Source of the DNA: JBDRNE01 sp043812935
GTDB taxonomy: Bacteria > Omnitrophota > Gorgyraeia > Tantalellales > Tantalellaceae
DNA: 50,881 nt
Direction: 5' to 3'
Assembly (NCBI GenBank): GCA_043812935.1
Contig: JBDRLO010000072.1
Coordinates: forward strand, 1 to 50,881
The position numbers were made by a program, and so were the translations under genes. Within the stretch, counting starts at the first letter, position 1. Each line of letters starts with the position of its first letter. Positions 33,578 through 42,378 of this stretch are shown in pieces. The notes below the pieces were generated by a model. It did no database searches. It was not told the DNA's origin and saw only the letters and a list, made by a program, of their open reading frames with translations.

Positions 33578-34864
33578 TTACGGTTTCCCCAAAAGTTTAA
33601 ACATCTTGTTTTTATATGACTCGACTCCCGGCTGATCAAACGGATTTATTCCTCGGATATAACCGGAAATAGCTGCTGCTTTTTCAAAAAAATAAAAAAG
33701 TTGACCAAGACAAAAAGCCGATTTACCTTCGAACCAAATAGTAGCGTTCGGCACTCCGCCTTCAAAATGAGCTTCCCGGGTAGCCTCATAAGCTTTTTGG
33801 TTTATATAATCAACTTTTCTGCCGGATAAATAATTCAAATTATCAAGATTTTCTCTATTTTTAGGCACAATACATTTCATGTTTTTCTTTTCAGCAACAA
33901 GAAATGTCTCGAATATGTTCCTTTCTCCATCCTGAATCAATTGTCCCATTGAATGCAAATCCGTTGAAAAGTCACAAGATACAGGGAAAATGCTTTGTCC
34001 GCCTTTCCCCTCGCTTTCGCCGAACAATTGTTTCCACCATTCATCAAAATAATGCAGACTATTATCAAAACTGGAGAGGATCTCTATTTTTTTTCCTTTA
34101 CGATACAGGATATTTCTAACGGCCGCGTATTTATAACAAATGTTTTTATTTAAATTCGTGCCTAAACAATCTTTTCTCTCCGCACGCGCTCCGGCTATAA
34201 GCTCTTTAATGTTTATTCCCGCGCAAGCAATAGGCAAAAGCCCCACAGGCGTTAAAACCGAAAACCTTCCGCCGATATTATCCGGAATAACAAAACTCTT
34301 ATATCCTCTTTTTGTAGAAATACTTTTAAGTGCCCCTTTTTTCTTATCGGTTATACAGATAATCCTGTCTTTTATCTTTTTAGAACCATATTTTTCGCGT
34401 AAAAAATTTTCGATTATCCGGAAAGCAATCGCAGGTTCTGTTGTTGTCCCGGATTTTGAAATTACAATAACACTTACATCCTTGTCCTGTATTTCAGTTA
34501 AAAGATTAGAAAGAAAATCCCCAGAAAGGTTGTATCCCGCAAAAAAAATGTTTTTATTAATTTTTTTCGGTTCAAGGGTTTCTATTGTTGCCCTGGCTCC
34601 GAGATATGAACCTCCTATCCCAATTACAATAACAGCCTTTGAATTTGAATTTATATTACGCGCTTCCATTTCAATTTCATTGATATGGCTAGAACTCAAT
34701 TCTTCCGGCAAATCAATCCATCCAAGAAAATCTTTGCCAAGCCCGTTTCTTTTTTCCAAAAAATTATGAGCTTTTTCTATTTCCGGAGAAATATCTTTAA
34801 AATCTTGTTTCCGGACAAAACCGTCTAAATACTTTATATCAAGTTTTAATTTTTTCTTAAACAT
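33578..34864 (-). CDS. pgi: Glucose-6-phosphate isomerase
   Basis: 428 residues of the glycolytic enzyme that interconverts glucose-6-phosphate and fructose-6-phosphate. Hallmarks are VIGIGGSYLGARAT, VISKSGTTTEPA (phosphate binding), GGRFSVLTPVGLLP, the catalytic Glu in FGESEGK, and DLHSMGQ. At about 428 residues it belongs to the short bacterial type. It is followed within 16 bp by the deacetylase upstream, and its stop is adjacent to 8-bp repeats. Confidence 0.95.
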   Translation of the reverse strand: MFKKKLKLDIKYLDGFVRKQDFKDISPEIEKAHNFLEKRNGLGKDFLGWIDLPEELSSSHINEIEMEARNINSNSKAVIVIGIGGSYLGARATIETLEPKKINKNIFFAGYNLSGDFLSNLLTEIQDKDVSVIVISKSGTTTEPAIAFRIIENFLREKYGSKKIKDRIICITDKKKGALKSISTKRGYKSFVIPDNIGGRFSVLTPVGLLPIACAGINIKELIAGARAERKDCLGTNLNKNICYKYAAVRNILYRKGKKIEILSSFDNSLHYFDEWWKQLFGESEGKGGQSIFPVSCDFSTDLHSMGQLIQDGERNIFETFLVAEKKNMKCIVPKNRENLDNLNYLSGRKVDYINQKAYEATREAHFEGGVPNATIWFEGKSAFCLGQLFYFFEKAAAISGYIRGINPFDQPGVESYKNKMFKLLGKP

Positions 34865-34880
34865 CTATGCATCCTCTGTT

Positions 34881-35672
34881 TTAATCTCCTTTTTTCAACC
34901 TTCTAAACACATTATAATAACCTGACAGCTTAGCCCTAAAATGCAAAGGTTTCTTAGTATCCGAATTTGTAATTTTTACCCGGTTTAATTCATAGACATC
35001 TTTGTTCGTTTTGTCAAAACCACGGTTTGTAGCGCAAGCGCCTTTATAACCCGCTTTTTTAACTACATTTTTTATCTTTTCATTAAATCCTCCGACAGGA
35101 TAACAAAAATATGCAGCTTCTTGTGAGATGTTGTTCTCTATATCGGTTTTGGCCCCATAGATTTCATCCCAAAGCTGTTTATCGTCATTTACAATAGAAG
35201 GCAGATAGATATCATTTCTTGTGTGTCCGCCAAAATTTATACCATTTTCCGACATTAATCGCACCTGATCCCAATTCAGATATCTTTCATGCTTGCCGAT
35301 ATAGTTTGTAATTAAAAATATTTCCGCGGGCATTTTGTATTTTGATAATACAGGAAAAGCATTTATATAGTTATCTTCAAAACCATCGTCAAAAGTAATA
35401 ACAACCGTTTTAGGCAAGAAGCGAATACCTTTTTGTATATTAGCTGTGAGTTCATCTAAAGATATTACATTAAAATTATTGTCATGCAAAAATTTCATCT
35501 GGCGGGAAAAGTTTAATGGAGCCACATTCAAAGTACTGCGCCCGCCGTTATTTATAGCGTGATACATTAAAATAGGAGTTACTTTTTTTGGGTTAATATA
35601 AAAATGAAAAATTAAAAAAAGTGTTATAAAAATCGAAATTATAATTAATATTATTTTATTTAAATATTTCAT
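34881..35672 (-). CDS. Membrane-anchored polysaccharide deacetylase (NodB-type)
   Basis: 263 residues with one N-terminal membrane segment (about 6-25) and a NodB domain of carbohydrate esterase family 4. Motif 1 is TFDDG (93-97) with the catalytic and metal Asp; motif 2 is GGHTRND at 148-154, where the second zinc His of the usual HxxxH is Asp154. Later motifs include YFCYPVGGFNEK, where the CE4 Arg motif is normally (R)xPxG. The substrate may be surface glycan. The changed ligand makes catalytic activity less certain. It sits between pgi and a ferredoxin gene. Confidence 0.85.
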   Translation of the reverse strand: MKYLNKIILIIISIFITLFLIFHFYINPKKVTPILMYHAINNGGRSTLNVAPLNFSRQMKFLHDNNFNVISLDELTANIQKGIRFLPKTVVITFDDGFEDNYINAFPVLSKYKMPAEIFLITNYIGKHERYLNWDQVRLMSENGINFGGHTRNDIYLPSIVNDDKQLWDEIYGAKTDIENNISQEAAYFCYPVGGFNEKIKNVVKKAGYKGACATNRGFDKTNKDVYELNRVKITNSDTKKPLHFRAKLSGYYNVFRRLKKGD

Positions 35673-35720
35673 TCTTCAAACCTTAAAGAGAGCATCTTTT
35701 AACTGCAGGTTTATACTAAT

Positions 35721-35762
35721 GACCCCTTAAAACAACCTATTTTCCCGGTTTTTTAAGGGGTC
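35721..35762. repeat. 42-bp hairpin element with GACCCCTTAAAA ends
   Basis: GACCCCTTAAAA (35721-35732) and TTTTAAGGGGTC (35751-35762) are perfect 12-bp inverted repeats; the loop adds an inner AACC/GGTT pairing. There is no T-run on either side, so it is more like a small repeat element than a factor-independent terminator, though a role at the end of the ferredoxin transcript is possible. Confidence 0.6.
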
Positions 35763-35789
35763 AAAATAAAATGCTATCATTGTATTTCT

Positions 35790-35975
35790 TTATGATAGAG
35801 TAATTGCAGTTACCGGACACTGATCCGCACCATTTTTCGCGTCTTCTATTTTATCTTCAGCAATTTCATCAACTTTGGTAACAGCTTTATCTTCCTGCAT
35901 CTCATATATTTCAGGAGCCACTTGTACACATAATCCGCAACCAATACATTTTTCCAAATCTACAACCGCTTTCAT
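35790..35975 (-). CDS. Small 4Fe-4S ferredoxin
   Basis: 61 residues with the cluster ligands C10, C13 and C16 (CIGCGLC) and C53 (CPVTAI). The middle of the usual second cluster is missing, so this is a single-cluster ferredoxin. Electron donor for an unknown oxidoreductase. The start is the ATG at 35975 (GAGG eight bases upstream), three codons inside a longer GTG frame. A near-consensus promoter lies directly upstream. Confidence 0.92.
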   Translation of the reverse strand: MKAVVDLEKCIGCGLCVQVAPEIYEMQEDKAVTKVDEIAEDKIEDAKNGADQCPVTAITLS

Positions 35976-36003
35976 TTTATACACCTCGCTTTCTTTGTAT
36001 GCT

Positions 36004-36032
36004 ATTTTATCAGAATAAAATCAACCGGTCAA
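36004..36032 (-). promoter_or_regulatory. Sigma-70-type promoter of the ferredoxin gene
   Basis: TTGACC (36027-36032) and TAAAAT (36004-36009) are exactly 17 bp apart on the minus strand, about 30 bp before the ribosome site. Confidence 0.75.
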
Positions 36033-36083
36033 GTAACCGTATATATTATTTATATAGATATATGTATTCTCCGGCAATTCTTT

Positions 36084-36491
36084 TCAAAAATCCCAGACTG
36101 ACCAGCTTCCGCCGCCCAATAAAACAATCGGAATACAGCTGGCAATAACTAAAAGACTGTATTCAACATTTGTATTTCCGCCAAAAAAACCATAATTTAA
36201 ACTTATACCAAAAAAATTCGCGCATATCATAAGAATTACGGCAACTGCCGCCCAACGCGCTAATATGCCTAAAACTAAAAATATACCGCCAATAAATTCT
36301 ACAGCAGACCAAATAACAGCAAAAATATATGGATTAGGCACGCCCAATGCTTCCACAATTTTACTTGTTGCCTCAATACCTACACCTCCGAACATTCCAA
36401 AAAGTTTTTGCGCGCCGTATATTGTAAAAATTGCCCCAATTATTAACCTTACCGCAAACATAGAAAAATCAAATGAATTCTGTTTTTTCAT
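36084..36491 (-). CDS. DoxX family membrane protein
   Basis: 135 residues with four membrane helices. RLIIGAIFTIYGAQKLFGMFGG near the start and the GGIFLVLGILARWAA helix are typical of DoxX/DoxD-related proteins, which are tied to quinone or thiol redox in some bacteria. Its neighbour is a ferredoxin gene. A perfect inverted repeat (TTGTAAAA ... TTTTACAA at 36510-36531) just upstream of the start might be an operator. Confidence 0.87.
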   Translation of the reverse strand: MKKQNSFDFSMFAVRLIIGAIFTIYGAQKLFGMFGGVGIEATSKIVEALGVPNPYIFAVIWSAVEFIGGIFLVLGILARWAAVAVILMICANFFGISLNYGFFGGNTNVEYSLLVIASCIPIVLLGGGSWSVWDF

Positions 36492-36509
36492 CTTGTTTCT
36501 CCGTTTTTA

Positions 36510-36531
36510 TTGTAAAAAAATAATTTTACAA
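36510..36531. promoter_or_regulatory. Possible operator upstream of the doxX-like gene
   Basis: TTGTAAAA and TTTTACAA are 8-bp inverted repeats separated by six bases and lie 18 bp from the start codon, in the divergent doxX-comF gap. The arms are AT-rich, so chance is possible. Confidence 0.35.
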
Positions 36532-36719
36532 TATTTTAAACTTAATAAAACGTAAAATCAAGATAAATGATGGAAGACTTTCACTTTTCCTTGTTTTACT
36601 TCTGCAAGTGGACACAAAACACCCCAGGATATGTTAACATTTTACTGTTAGTCCAAAAGTTAGAAAAATTTTGAAAGAATTTATGCTTTATTGTTGTCTC
36701 TTATAATAGAGGCTCGTTT

Positions 36720-37418
36720 ATGCTAATAAAATCTTTTAATATTAAATTAATCGAATTGTTTCTAACGCTGTTTAAATCCTATATGGATTTATTCTTTCCT
36801 ACTCTGTGTCCTGTGTGTAAAAAGATTTCTTTAAAATTCCCGGAACCTATCTGTTCTACCTGCAAAACCACGCTTCTTAGATCAAAGACTCCGGCCGCTA
36901 GCACTACCACACATATATCACAAATATGGTCCTGTTTTTTTTATGAAAATACTGCAAAAAACTGTATATATCAATTCAAATATCGGCAAAAAACTAACAT
37001 GTCCGCGATATTCCTTCCGAACATACAACGTTTATTGCTACACATAAATCCGCTGTTAAAAAATATTGATATCATCATCCCCGTGCCTTTGCATAAAACA
37101 AGAACATATTTTAGAGGGTTTAATCAAACAGAGCTTATCGCAAAAATTCTGGCTAAAAACTTGGCTATTCCATTAAAACTTAACATTCTTATTAAAACAA
37201 AAAAAACCAAGGCTCAAGTTACTCTCCCCCGAAAAAAAAGAATTATCAACCTGAAAAACTCCTTTTGTGTTTTAAATCCAGACTCAATAGAAGGCAAGAA
37301 TATATTAATTGTTGACGATGTTATTACAACAGGAACAACATTAAATACCTGCGCGAAAGAATTAATTAAAAATGGAGCAAAGAAAATTTGCGGATTTACA
37401 TTGGCAAAAACAAGATAA
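36720..37418 (+). CDS. comF: ComF family phosphoribosyltransferase-like protein
   Basis: 232 residues and the only clear plus-strand gene. A zinc ribbon (CPVCKK ... CSTCKT, about 31-54) precedes a phosphoribosyltransferase fold with IIIPVPLHKTRTYFRGFNQTELIA and the PRPP-binding ILIVDDVITTGTT near residue 195. ComF proteins act in DNA uptake and recombination in Bacillus, but are found in many non-competent species. The ATG at 36720 has AGAGG seven bases upstream. It converges with the LptG gene, and a repeat of the TAATACAAAAGATC family fills the gap between them. Confidence 0.92.
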   Translation: MLIKSFNIKLIELFLTLFKSYMDLFFPTLCPVCKKISLKFPEPICSTCKTTLLRSKTPAASTTTHISQIWSCFFYENTAKNCIYQFKYRQKTNMSAIFLPNIQRLLLHINPLLKNIDIIIPVPLHKTRTYFRGFNQTELIAKILAKNLAIPLKLNILIKTKKTKAQVTLPRKKRIINLKNSFCVLNPDSIEGKNILIVDDVITTGTTLNTCAKELIKNGAKKICGFTLAKTR

Positions 37419-37422
37419 CATT

Positions 37423-37470
37423 GGACCCCTAATACAAAAGATCAGGGCAGTTCACGGACCGCACCTACTA
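37423..37470. repeat. TAATACAAAAGATCA-core repeat, copy between comF and lptG
   Basis: The core TAATACAAAAGATCAGGGCAG matches the reverse complement of the core in the element at 17402-17468. The surrounding bases (CCCCT...GCACCTAC) also match, but the palindromic ends have decayed. Confidence 0.7.
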
Positions 37471-37474
37471 CACA

Positions 37475-38563
37475 TCAACTTTTTTTATTGATGTAATACG
37501 CTCCGATGCCCCCAAAGATGACAATGCTCAACCATGCCGCCACAAAAGGCGGAAGTATTCCTCCTTTGCCCAAAGCAAGGCTGATAGCCATCACCGGCAA
37601 ATATAAAATTGCAACTGTAATTCCGCGCGCCATACCGATAAGAGCGCTTGCCCTGCCGGTTTCAATACAAAAAGGCACTCCGACTAACACCGTAATAATA
37701 GCAGTAAAAGGCAATGCTATCTTATAATTCAAATCAACCAGAAGTCTTTTCAATGTAGGAGGTGACCCCACCCTAAAAACCCCGACATACTCTTTAAGCT
37801 GTTTATAACTCATAAATTTCGGATCCCACTGGTTATTAATAAAATCCTGAGGAGTTTCAATAATATCAATCTTCTTTTGTCTATACACTTCAGGATCACG
37901 CGAAAAATTGCCGTTACTATCAGTCTTAAAAAGCATAACGTCTTTACCTACCCATGACCCGTCTTCCTGCCATTCAGCCACTCTTATATTTATCTTTTCA
38001 AATATTCTGTGATCTTTATCCTGCCGGTGAATAATTATATTATTGAGAGTTTTGGACGAAGGCACAAATGATTTCGCGTAAATAATCTGGTTTCCTTTTC
38101 CATAAATCGTTATTTCTTTTAAAGCTGAATTATTTTTGTTATCGGAATGCTCCAATTCTTCCTGACGGATACGGTTTGATTTTTTCATAGTTGAAGGAAC
38201 GTACCTGTCATTAACAATAAAAGTTGCTAAACACAATACAAACGTCACCCAAAGAACAGGTTTCACCAATTTCCACAAACTTAATCCACTCGTAATAAAA
38301 GCTGTAATTTCATGGTTTTTGCTAAGCGCATTAAACACATAAACCGCGGCCAGTAAACAAGCAAAAGGCACCATGTTAACAAACGCGAACGGCGCCAGAT
38401 AAAAATAAAAGGCCAAAATACTTGTAAGCGGAATATTGTTTTTAACAATGTCATCCAAAAAACCAAGAACATCTCCAATTATGCCAAGAACAATGAGTAG
38501 CGTTATACAGAAGAAAAAAGAACTAATAAAACTTTTAAAAACATATTTTTCAAGTATTCTCAT
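37475..38563 (-). CDS. lptG: LptG-like permease of the lipopolysaccharide export system
   Basis: 362 residues of the YjgP/YjgQ family: six membrane helices in two blocks of three (about 12-110 and 270-355) with a large periplasmic domain between (about 120-260, IIYAKSFVPSSKTLNNIIIHR). The family forms a heterodimer with the LptB ATPase and moves LPS to the outer membrane. It pairs with the LptF-like gene 8 bp upstream. Its stop faces comF. Confidence 0.88.
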   Translation of the reverse strand: MRILEKYVFKSFISSFFFCITLLIVLGIIGDVLGFLDDIVKNNIPLTSILAFYFYLAPFAFVNMVPFACLLAAVYVFNALSKNHEITAFITSGLSLWKLVKPVLWVTFVLCLATFIVNDRYVPSTMKKSNRIRQEELEHSDNKNNSALKEITIYGKGNQIIYAKSFVPSSKTLNNIIIHRQDKDHRIFEKINIRVAEWQEDGSWVGKDVMLFKTDSNGNFSRDPEVYRQKKIDIIETPQDFINNQWDPKFMSYKQLKEYVGVFRVGSPPTLKRLLVDLNYKIALPFTAIITVLVGVPFCIETGRASALIGMARGITVAILYLPVMAISLALGKGGILPPFVAAWLSIVIFGGIGAYYINKKS

Positions 38564-38571
38564 ATTTCCCT

Positions 38572-39666
38572 CTATTTTTTCGCAATACGGTAAAACATAA
38601 ATAACCCCATCCCAAAAAGCAGAATATCACTTGACCATACTCCAATCCACGGCCAAATAATACCGCGTATCGCGAAAGCAATCCCGCCCAGCATAATCCC
38701 CCAATAAATAAGAAAAAGCACTATTGCAAGACCAAACCCTACAAATTTTTCCCGCCGGTGCGTGGTTATCGCAAGAGGAATCGCGGCAAGAACAAAAACC
38801 AGGTTTGAAAAAGCAAGCGCTATTTTTTTATGAAGCTCTATTCGTAAAGGCACTGTATCTATGTCGTCTTTTTTAAACATATTTATATCCGTCAAAAGTT
38901 CTTTTATGCTTTTTTCCCGCGCTTTTTTCTGAATGTTTTGAATATCAACTGAATTTTCAAGATTCAACGTAAGATAATAGTCTGTAAATGAAAGTTTATA
39001 AAATTCTTCCGGTTTATCTGTGGCAATTTCATCAGCCGTTCCTTCCCTCAACCTAAGTTTAACTTTGTTATCTCCTTCAACAGTTATCACTTCTCCGGTT
39101 TTTGCCTCAATAGTGCGTGTGGGTTTACCAGATCGAGGCTGATAAATTCGAACATTTTCAAGAAATTTCCCTTTTATGCCGTGAATAAAGATAATGTAAT
39201 TTTCGAACCCTTTAACAAAAACCCCGGGTTCTAACATCGCAGTAGGATGTTTTACTCCGACTTTTTTCAGAAGTTTACGAGCTATAAATTCCGATTGCGG
39301 TAAAATCCTGTCGTTCAAAGGAACACTTATCAGGCTAATAATAAACCCGCATATAATTACAGGCAGAACAACATTATAAATATTTATTCCGCTGGTTCTA
39401 AGCGTAGTAACTTCGTTATCGCCTGAAAGCCTTCCAAATCCAAGAAGTACCGCCGAAAGGACTGAAATTGGAATAGTAAATATTAAAACATACGGAAGGA
39501 ACAGAAAGAAAATCTTTACAACCTGAATAAGCTCAACTCCCTTATTCATAACCATATCCACAGTTTGAATAATATTACCGGCGGCCAAAATTATTGTTGA
39601 AACAAATAGCGCCCCCAAAAAAGGCCCGCCTAATTCTTTGAGCATGTATCGTGTAATGATTTTCAT
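38572..39666 (-). CDS. lptF: LptF-like permease of the lipopolysaccharide export system
   Basis: 364 residues of the same YjgP/YjgQ family: helices at about 10-110 and 270-360 and a periplasmic jelly-roll (about 130-255) with FVKGFENYIIFIHGIKGKFLENVRIYQP. It has the DEVTTLRTSGI-type loop (GDNEVTTLRTSGINIY near 79). Along with the next gene it gives the two transmembrane halves of the Lpt exporter and so implies an LPS-type outer membrane. Which is LptF and which LptG rests on order only. Confidence 0.88.
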   Translation of the reverse strand: MKIITRYMLKELGGPFLGALFVSTIILAAGNIIQTVDMVMNKGVELIQVVKIFFLFLPYVLIFTIPISVLSAVLLGFGRLSGDNEVTTLRTSGINIYNVVLPVIICGFIISLISVPLNDRILPQSEFIARKLLKKVGVKHPTAMLEPGVFVKGFENYIIFIHGIKGKFLENVRIYQPRSGKPTRTIEAKTGEVITVEGDNKVKLRLREGTADEIATDKPEEFYKLSFTDYYLTLNLENSVDIQNIQKKAREKSIKELLTDINMFKKDDIDTVPLRIELHKKIALAFSNLVFVLAAIPLAITTHRREKFVGFGLAIVLFLIYWGIMLGGIAFAIRGIIWPWIGVWSSDILLFGMGLFMFYRIAKK

Positions 39667-39722
39667 AAGAAGTCTTTTATCTATTATTATATGTCAGGCG
39701 TTAAGCATAATAACAGAATATT

Positions 39723-40706
39723 TTATGTGGCAAGTAATTTTGTCAAATCATACAAACTCTTTCTGAGTTCTTTGTCTTTATCCCTTTCAAAACAGGCTTT
39801 TTCATAAGGAATCAACTGCAATTCTCCGCCTTTTGTAGCTACCATTTTACATGATTGCCCAGCAATAAGCGCGTCAACCGCATACGCACCCATTCGTGAA
39901 GCAAGTATCCTGTCAAAAGCATTGGGTGCCCCGCCTCTTTGTATATGTCCCAAAGTTATTCCTCTAACTTCATATCCGGTTTTTTTATTTATTTTTTCTG
40001 AAACAGACTGAGCCGTATCAAATCCTTCTGAAACAATAATAATCCAACTTCGTTTACCTTTTTGTTCCGCTCTTCGTATCTCCATTGCGATCTGCTCCAT
40101 AGTGATTTTACTTCCCGGATAAAGAATTTCTTCGGCTCCTCCGGCAAGACCGGCAACTATGGCAATGTACGGTTCTTTTCTCCCCATAACCTCTATTACA
40201 TAAATACGTTCCATACTGGAAACCGTATCACGTATTTTATCAACCGCGTCTAAAACAGTATCCACAGACGTATGCGAACCCACAGTATAATCCGTATATC
40301 CTAAATCATTGTCTATGGTTCCGGGTACCCCTATACTCTTGATATTCCAATCTTTACATAACGTAAGCGCGCCCTGCAAAGATCCGTTTCCGCCAATTAT
40401 AACAAGCGCGTCTATTTCATTATCCTCAAGTACTTTTACGGCTTTTGCCTGACCATCACGTGTCATAAATTCTTCAGATCTCGCGGTTTTTAAAATTGTA
40501 CCGCCATGTGAAAGAATATTACTCACACTTCGCGAAGTCATAGCAATAATTTCACCGTTAATCAACCCCTCATATCCGCGTAATATACCTTTAACTTCCA
40601 ACCCTTCGAATATCGCTTTACGCACAATACTGCGAATTGCCGCGTTCATGCCAGGAGCATCTCCACCAGAAGTTAAAATCCCGATCCTTTTAATCCCTTT
40701 TTTCAT
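39723..40706 (-). CDS. pfkA: 6-phosphofructokinase
   Basis: 327 residues of the group A phosphofructokinase. Motifs: GILTSGGDAPGMNAA at the N-terminus, IIGGNGSLQGA at 104-113, PGTIDNDLGYTDYTVG with the catalytic Asp, VIEVMGR and the RGGAPNAFDRILAS region. Gly108 (the E. coli 104 position) is small, which favours ATP over pyrophosphate; the preceding residue is Asn107 where E. coli has Asp. The function in glycolysis agrees with pgi nearby. It lies 47 bp from ahcY with two 8-bp repeat units between. Confidence 0.93.
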   Translation of the reverse strand: MKKGIKRIGILTSGGDAPGMNAAIRSIVRKAIFEGLEVKGILRGYEGLINGEIIAMTSRSVSNILSHGGTILKTARSEEFMTRDGQAKAVKVLEDNEIDALVIIGGNGSLQGALTLCKDWNIKSIGVPGTIDNDLGYTDYTVGSHTSVDTVLDAVDKIRDTVSSMERIYVIEVMGRKEPYIAIVAGLAGGAEEILYPGSKITMEQIAMEIRRAEQKGKRSWIIIVSEGFDTAQSVSEKINKKTGYEVRGITLGHIQRGGAPNAFDRILASRMGAYAVDALIAGQSCKMVATKGGELQLIPYEKACFERDKDKELRKSLYDLTKLLAT

Positions 40707-40734
40707 AGTTTCCTCGTCTAGTTTGCGAAAAACC

Positions 40735-40750
40735 GGCTAACCGGCTAACT
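40735..40750. repeat. Two 8-bp repeat units after ahcY
   Basis: GGCTAACC and GGCTAACT end 3 bp before the ahcY stop at 40754. Confidence 0.7.
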
Positions 40751-40753
40751 AAT

Positions 40754-42169
40754 TTAGTATCTGTAATGCTCCGGTTTATATGGACCTTCTACTGATACAC
40801 CTATATAATCTGCTTGTTCTTTCGTAAGTTTAGTCAGTTTTACACCAATTTTTTTCAAATGCAATCGGGCAACTTCTTCATCAAGGCTTTTTGACAGCCT
40901 ATATACCTTATTTGCGTACTTTCCTTTGTTTTTCCAAAGGTCAACTTGAGCCAACACCTGGTTTGAAAACGAATTTGACATTACAAATGACGGATGCCCC
41001 GTCGCGCAACCTAAATTCACCAGCCTTCCTTCGGCTAAAAGATATAACTGTTTTCCATCCGGAAAAATATATTTATCCACCTGCGGTTTTATATTAACCT
41101 TTTTTATCCCTGGGAATTGATCAAGTCCGGAAACTTCTATTTCATTATCAAAATGCCCAATATTACAAATAATAGCATGCGATTTCATCTTTTCCATATG
41201 CTCAATACGGATAACATTTTTATTCCCTGTTGCCGTCACATATATATCACCGATACCTAAAGTATCTTCTACAGTCGCAACTTCGTAACCTTCCATCGCC
41301 GCCTGTAAAGCGCATATTGGATCTATTTCCGTAACAATTACCCGAGCCCCTATCGCCCTTAAAGACTGGCAAGAACCTTTTCCCACATCGCCGTAACCGC
41401 AAACCACGGCAACCTTACCCGCGATCATAACATCCGTTGCCCGTTTAATCCCGTCTGCTAAAGATTCTCGGCATCCATAAAGATTATCAAATTTTGATTT
41501 TGTAACTGAATCATTTACATTAATTGCAGGAACTAAAAGTTCACCTGTCTGCATCATGCGGTACAACCTATGAACCCCGGTAGTTGTTTCTTCAGAAACT
41601 CCGCACCAATCTTTAACCATTTCCGTCCATTTGCCCGGTTTGGTTTTTAAAGATTTTCCCAACAATTTTAAAAGCTCGCTTTCATCTTCTCCTCCGGGGT
41701 TTTTATCCAGAATTGAAGCATCTTTTTCCACGGCCGCGCCCAAATGCATCATTAAAGTAGCATCACCACCGTCATCAACAATAAGCTCGGGCCCTTTATC
41801 TCCGGGAAACGTAAGTGCTTTTTCCGTACACCACCAAAATTCTTCAAGCGTTTCACCTTTCCAGGCAAATACCGGCACACCTGTTTCAGCAATTGCCGCT
41901 GCCGCATGATCTTGGGTTGAAAAAATATTACAACTCGCCCATCTAACATTTGCCCCAAGAGCAACAAGCGTTTCAATAAGAACCGCTGTTTGTATTGTCA
42001 TATGCAGAGATCCCATTATGCGGACATTTTTAAGAGGTTTATCTTTACAATATCTTTCTCGAATAGCCATTAACCCAGGCATTTCCTGTTCCGCGACTTC
42101 AATCTCTTTTCTGCCAAAATCCGCAAGAGCTATGTCTTTTATTTTATAATCAGTTGTTGCTGTAGACAC
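40754..42169 (-). CDS. ahcY: Adenosylhomocysteinase
   Basis: 471 residues from a GTG at 42169, which has a perfect AAGGAGG six bases upstream; a 24-codon longer frame is not supported. It hydrolyses S-adenosylhomocysteine to adenosine and homocysteine with a tightly bound NAD. Hallmarks: VRWASCNIFSTQDHAAAA, NVNDSVTKSKFDNLYGCRESL (catalytic Lys and substrate site), the Rossmann motif GYGDVGKGS and the C-terminal TGHPSFVMS. The long form with an extra middle segment fits the eukaryote/proteobacteria-like class. metK is 209 bp upstream; no SAH riboswitch is seen. Confidence 0.95.
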   Translation of the reverse strand: MSTATTDYKIKDIALADFGRKEIEVAEQEMPGLMAIRERYCKDKPLKNVRIMGSLHMTIQTAVLIETLVALGANVRWASCNIFSTQDHAAAAIAETGVPVFAWKGETLEEFWWCTEKALTFPGDKGPELIVDDGGDATLMMHLGAAVEKDASILDKNPGGEDESELLKLLGKSLKTKPGKWTEMVKDWCGVSEETTTGVHRLYRMMQTGELLVPAINVNDSVTKSKFDNLYGCRESLADGIKRATDVMIAGKVAVVCGYGDVGKGSCQSLRAIGARVIVTEIDPICALQAAMEGYEVATVEDTLGIGDIYVTATGNKNVIRIEHMEKMKSHAIICNIGHFDNEIEVSGLDQFPGIKKVNIKPQVDKYIFPDGKQLYLLAEGRLVNLGCATGHPSFVMSNSFSNQVLAQVDLWKNKGKYANKVYRLSKSLDEEVARLHLKKIGVKLTKLTKEQADYIGVSVEGPYKPEHYRY

Positions 42170-42329
42170 TGTTGCCTCCTTAAAAAAATTGGTTAATCGA
42201 TTTACTAATGCGCCGATTAGCCGGTTATTTAAACTGTACACGCCATATGTAGCGTATTAGTTTTTACAGCCTTTTTTAATTGCAAAGCACGGGCTAAACC
42301 CTCTCCCCAAACTTCTACTTACCTAAACC

Positions 42330-42367
42330 GGCCAACCGGCTAACCCTTCGACAAGCTCAGGACAAGC
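42330..42367. repeat. Two 8-bp units followed by the 23-bp CTTCGACAAGCTCAGG repeat, copy 2
   Basis: GGCCAACC and GGCTAACC (42330-42345) are joined directly to CCTTCGACAAGCTCAGGACA AGC (42345-42367), which is the exact reverse complement of the copy at 3957-3979. The rest of the 209-bp gap contains further weak 8-bp units (42191-42222) and AT-rich DNA. Confidence 0.8.
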
Positions 42368-42378
42368 TGGCCCAAACC

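Noticed and set aside
36702..36707. TATAAT before comF as its promoter
   Set aside because: It would place the start inside the ribosome site, and there is no -35 at the right distance.
42170..42378. SAH or SAM riboswitch before ahcY
   Set aside because: I see no matching stems; the gap holds the 8-bp and 23-bp repeats and AT-rich DNA.
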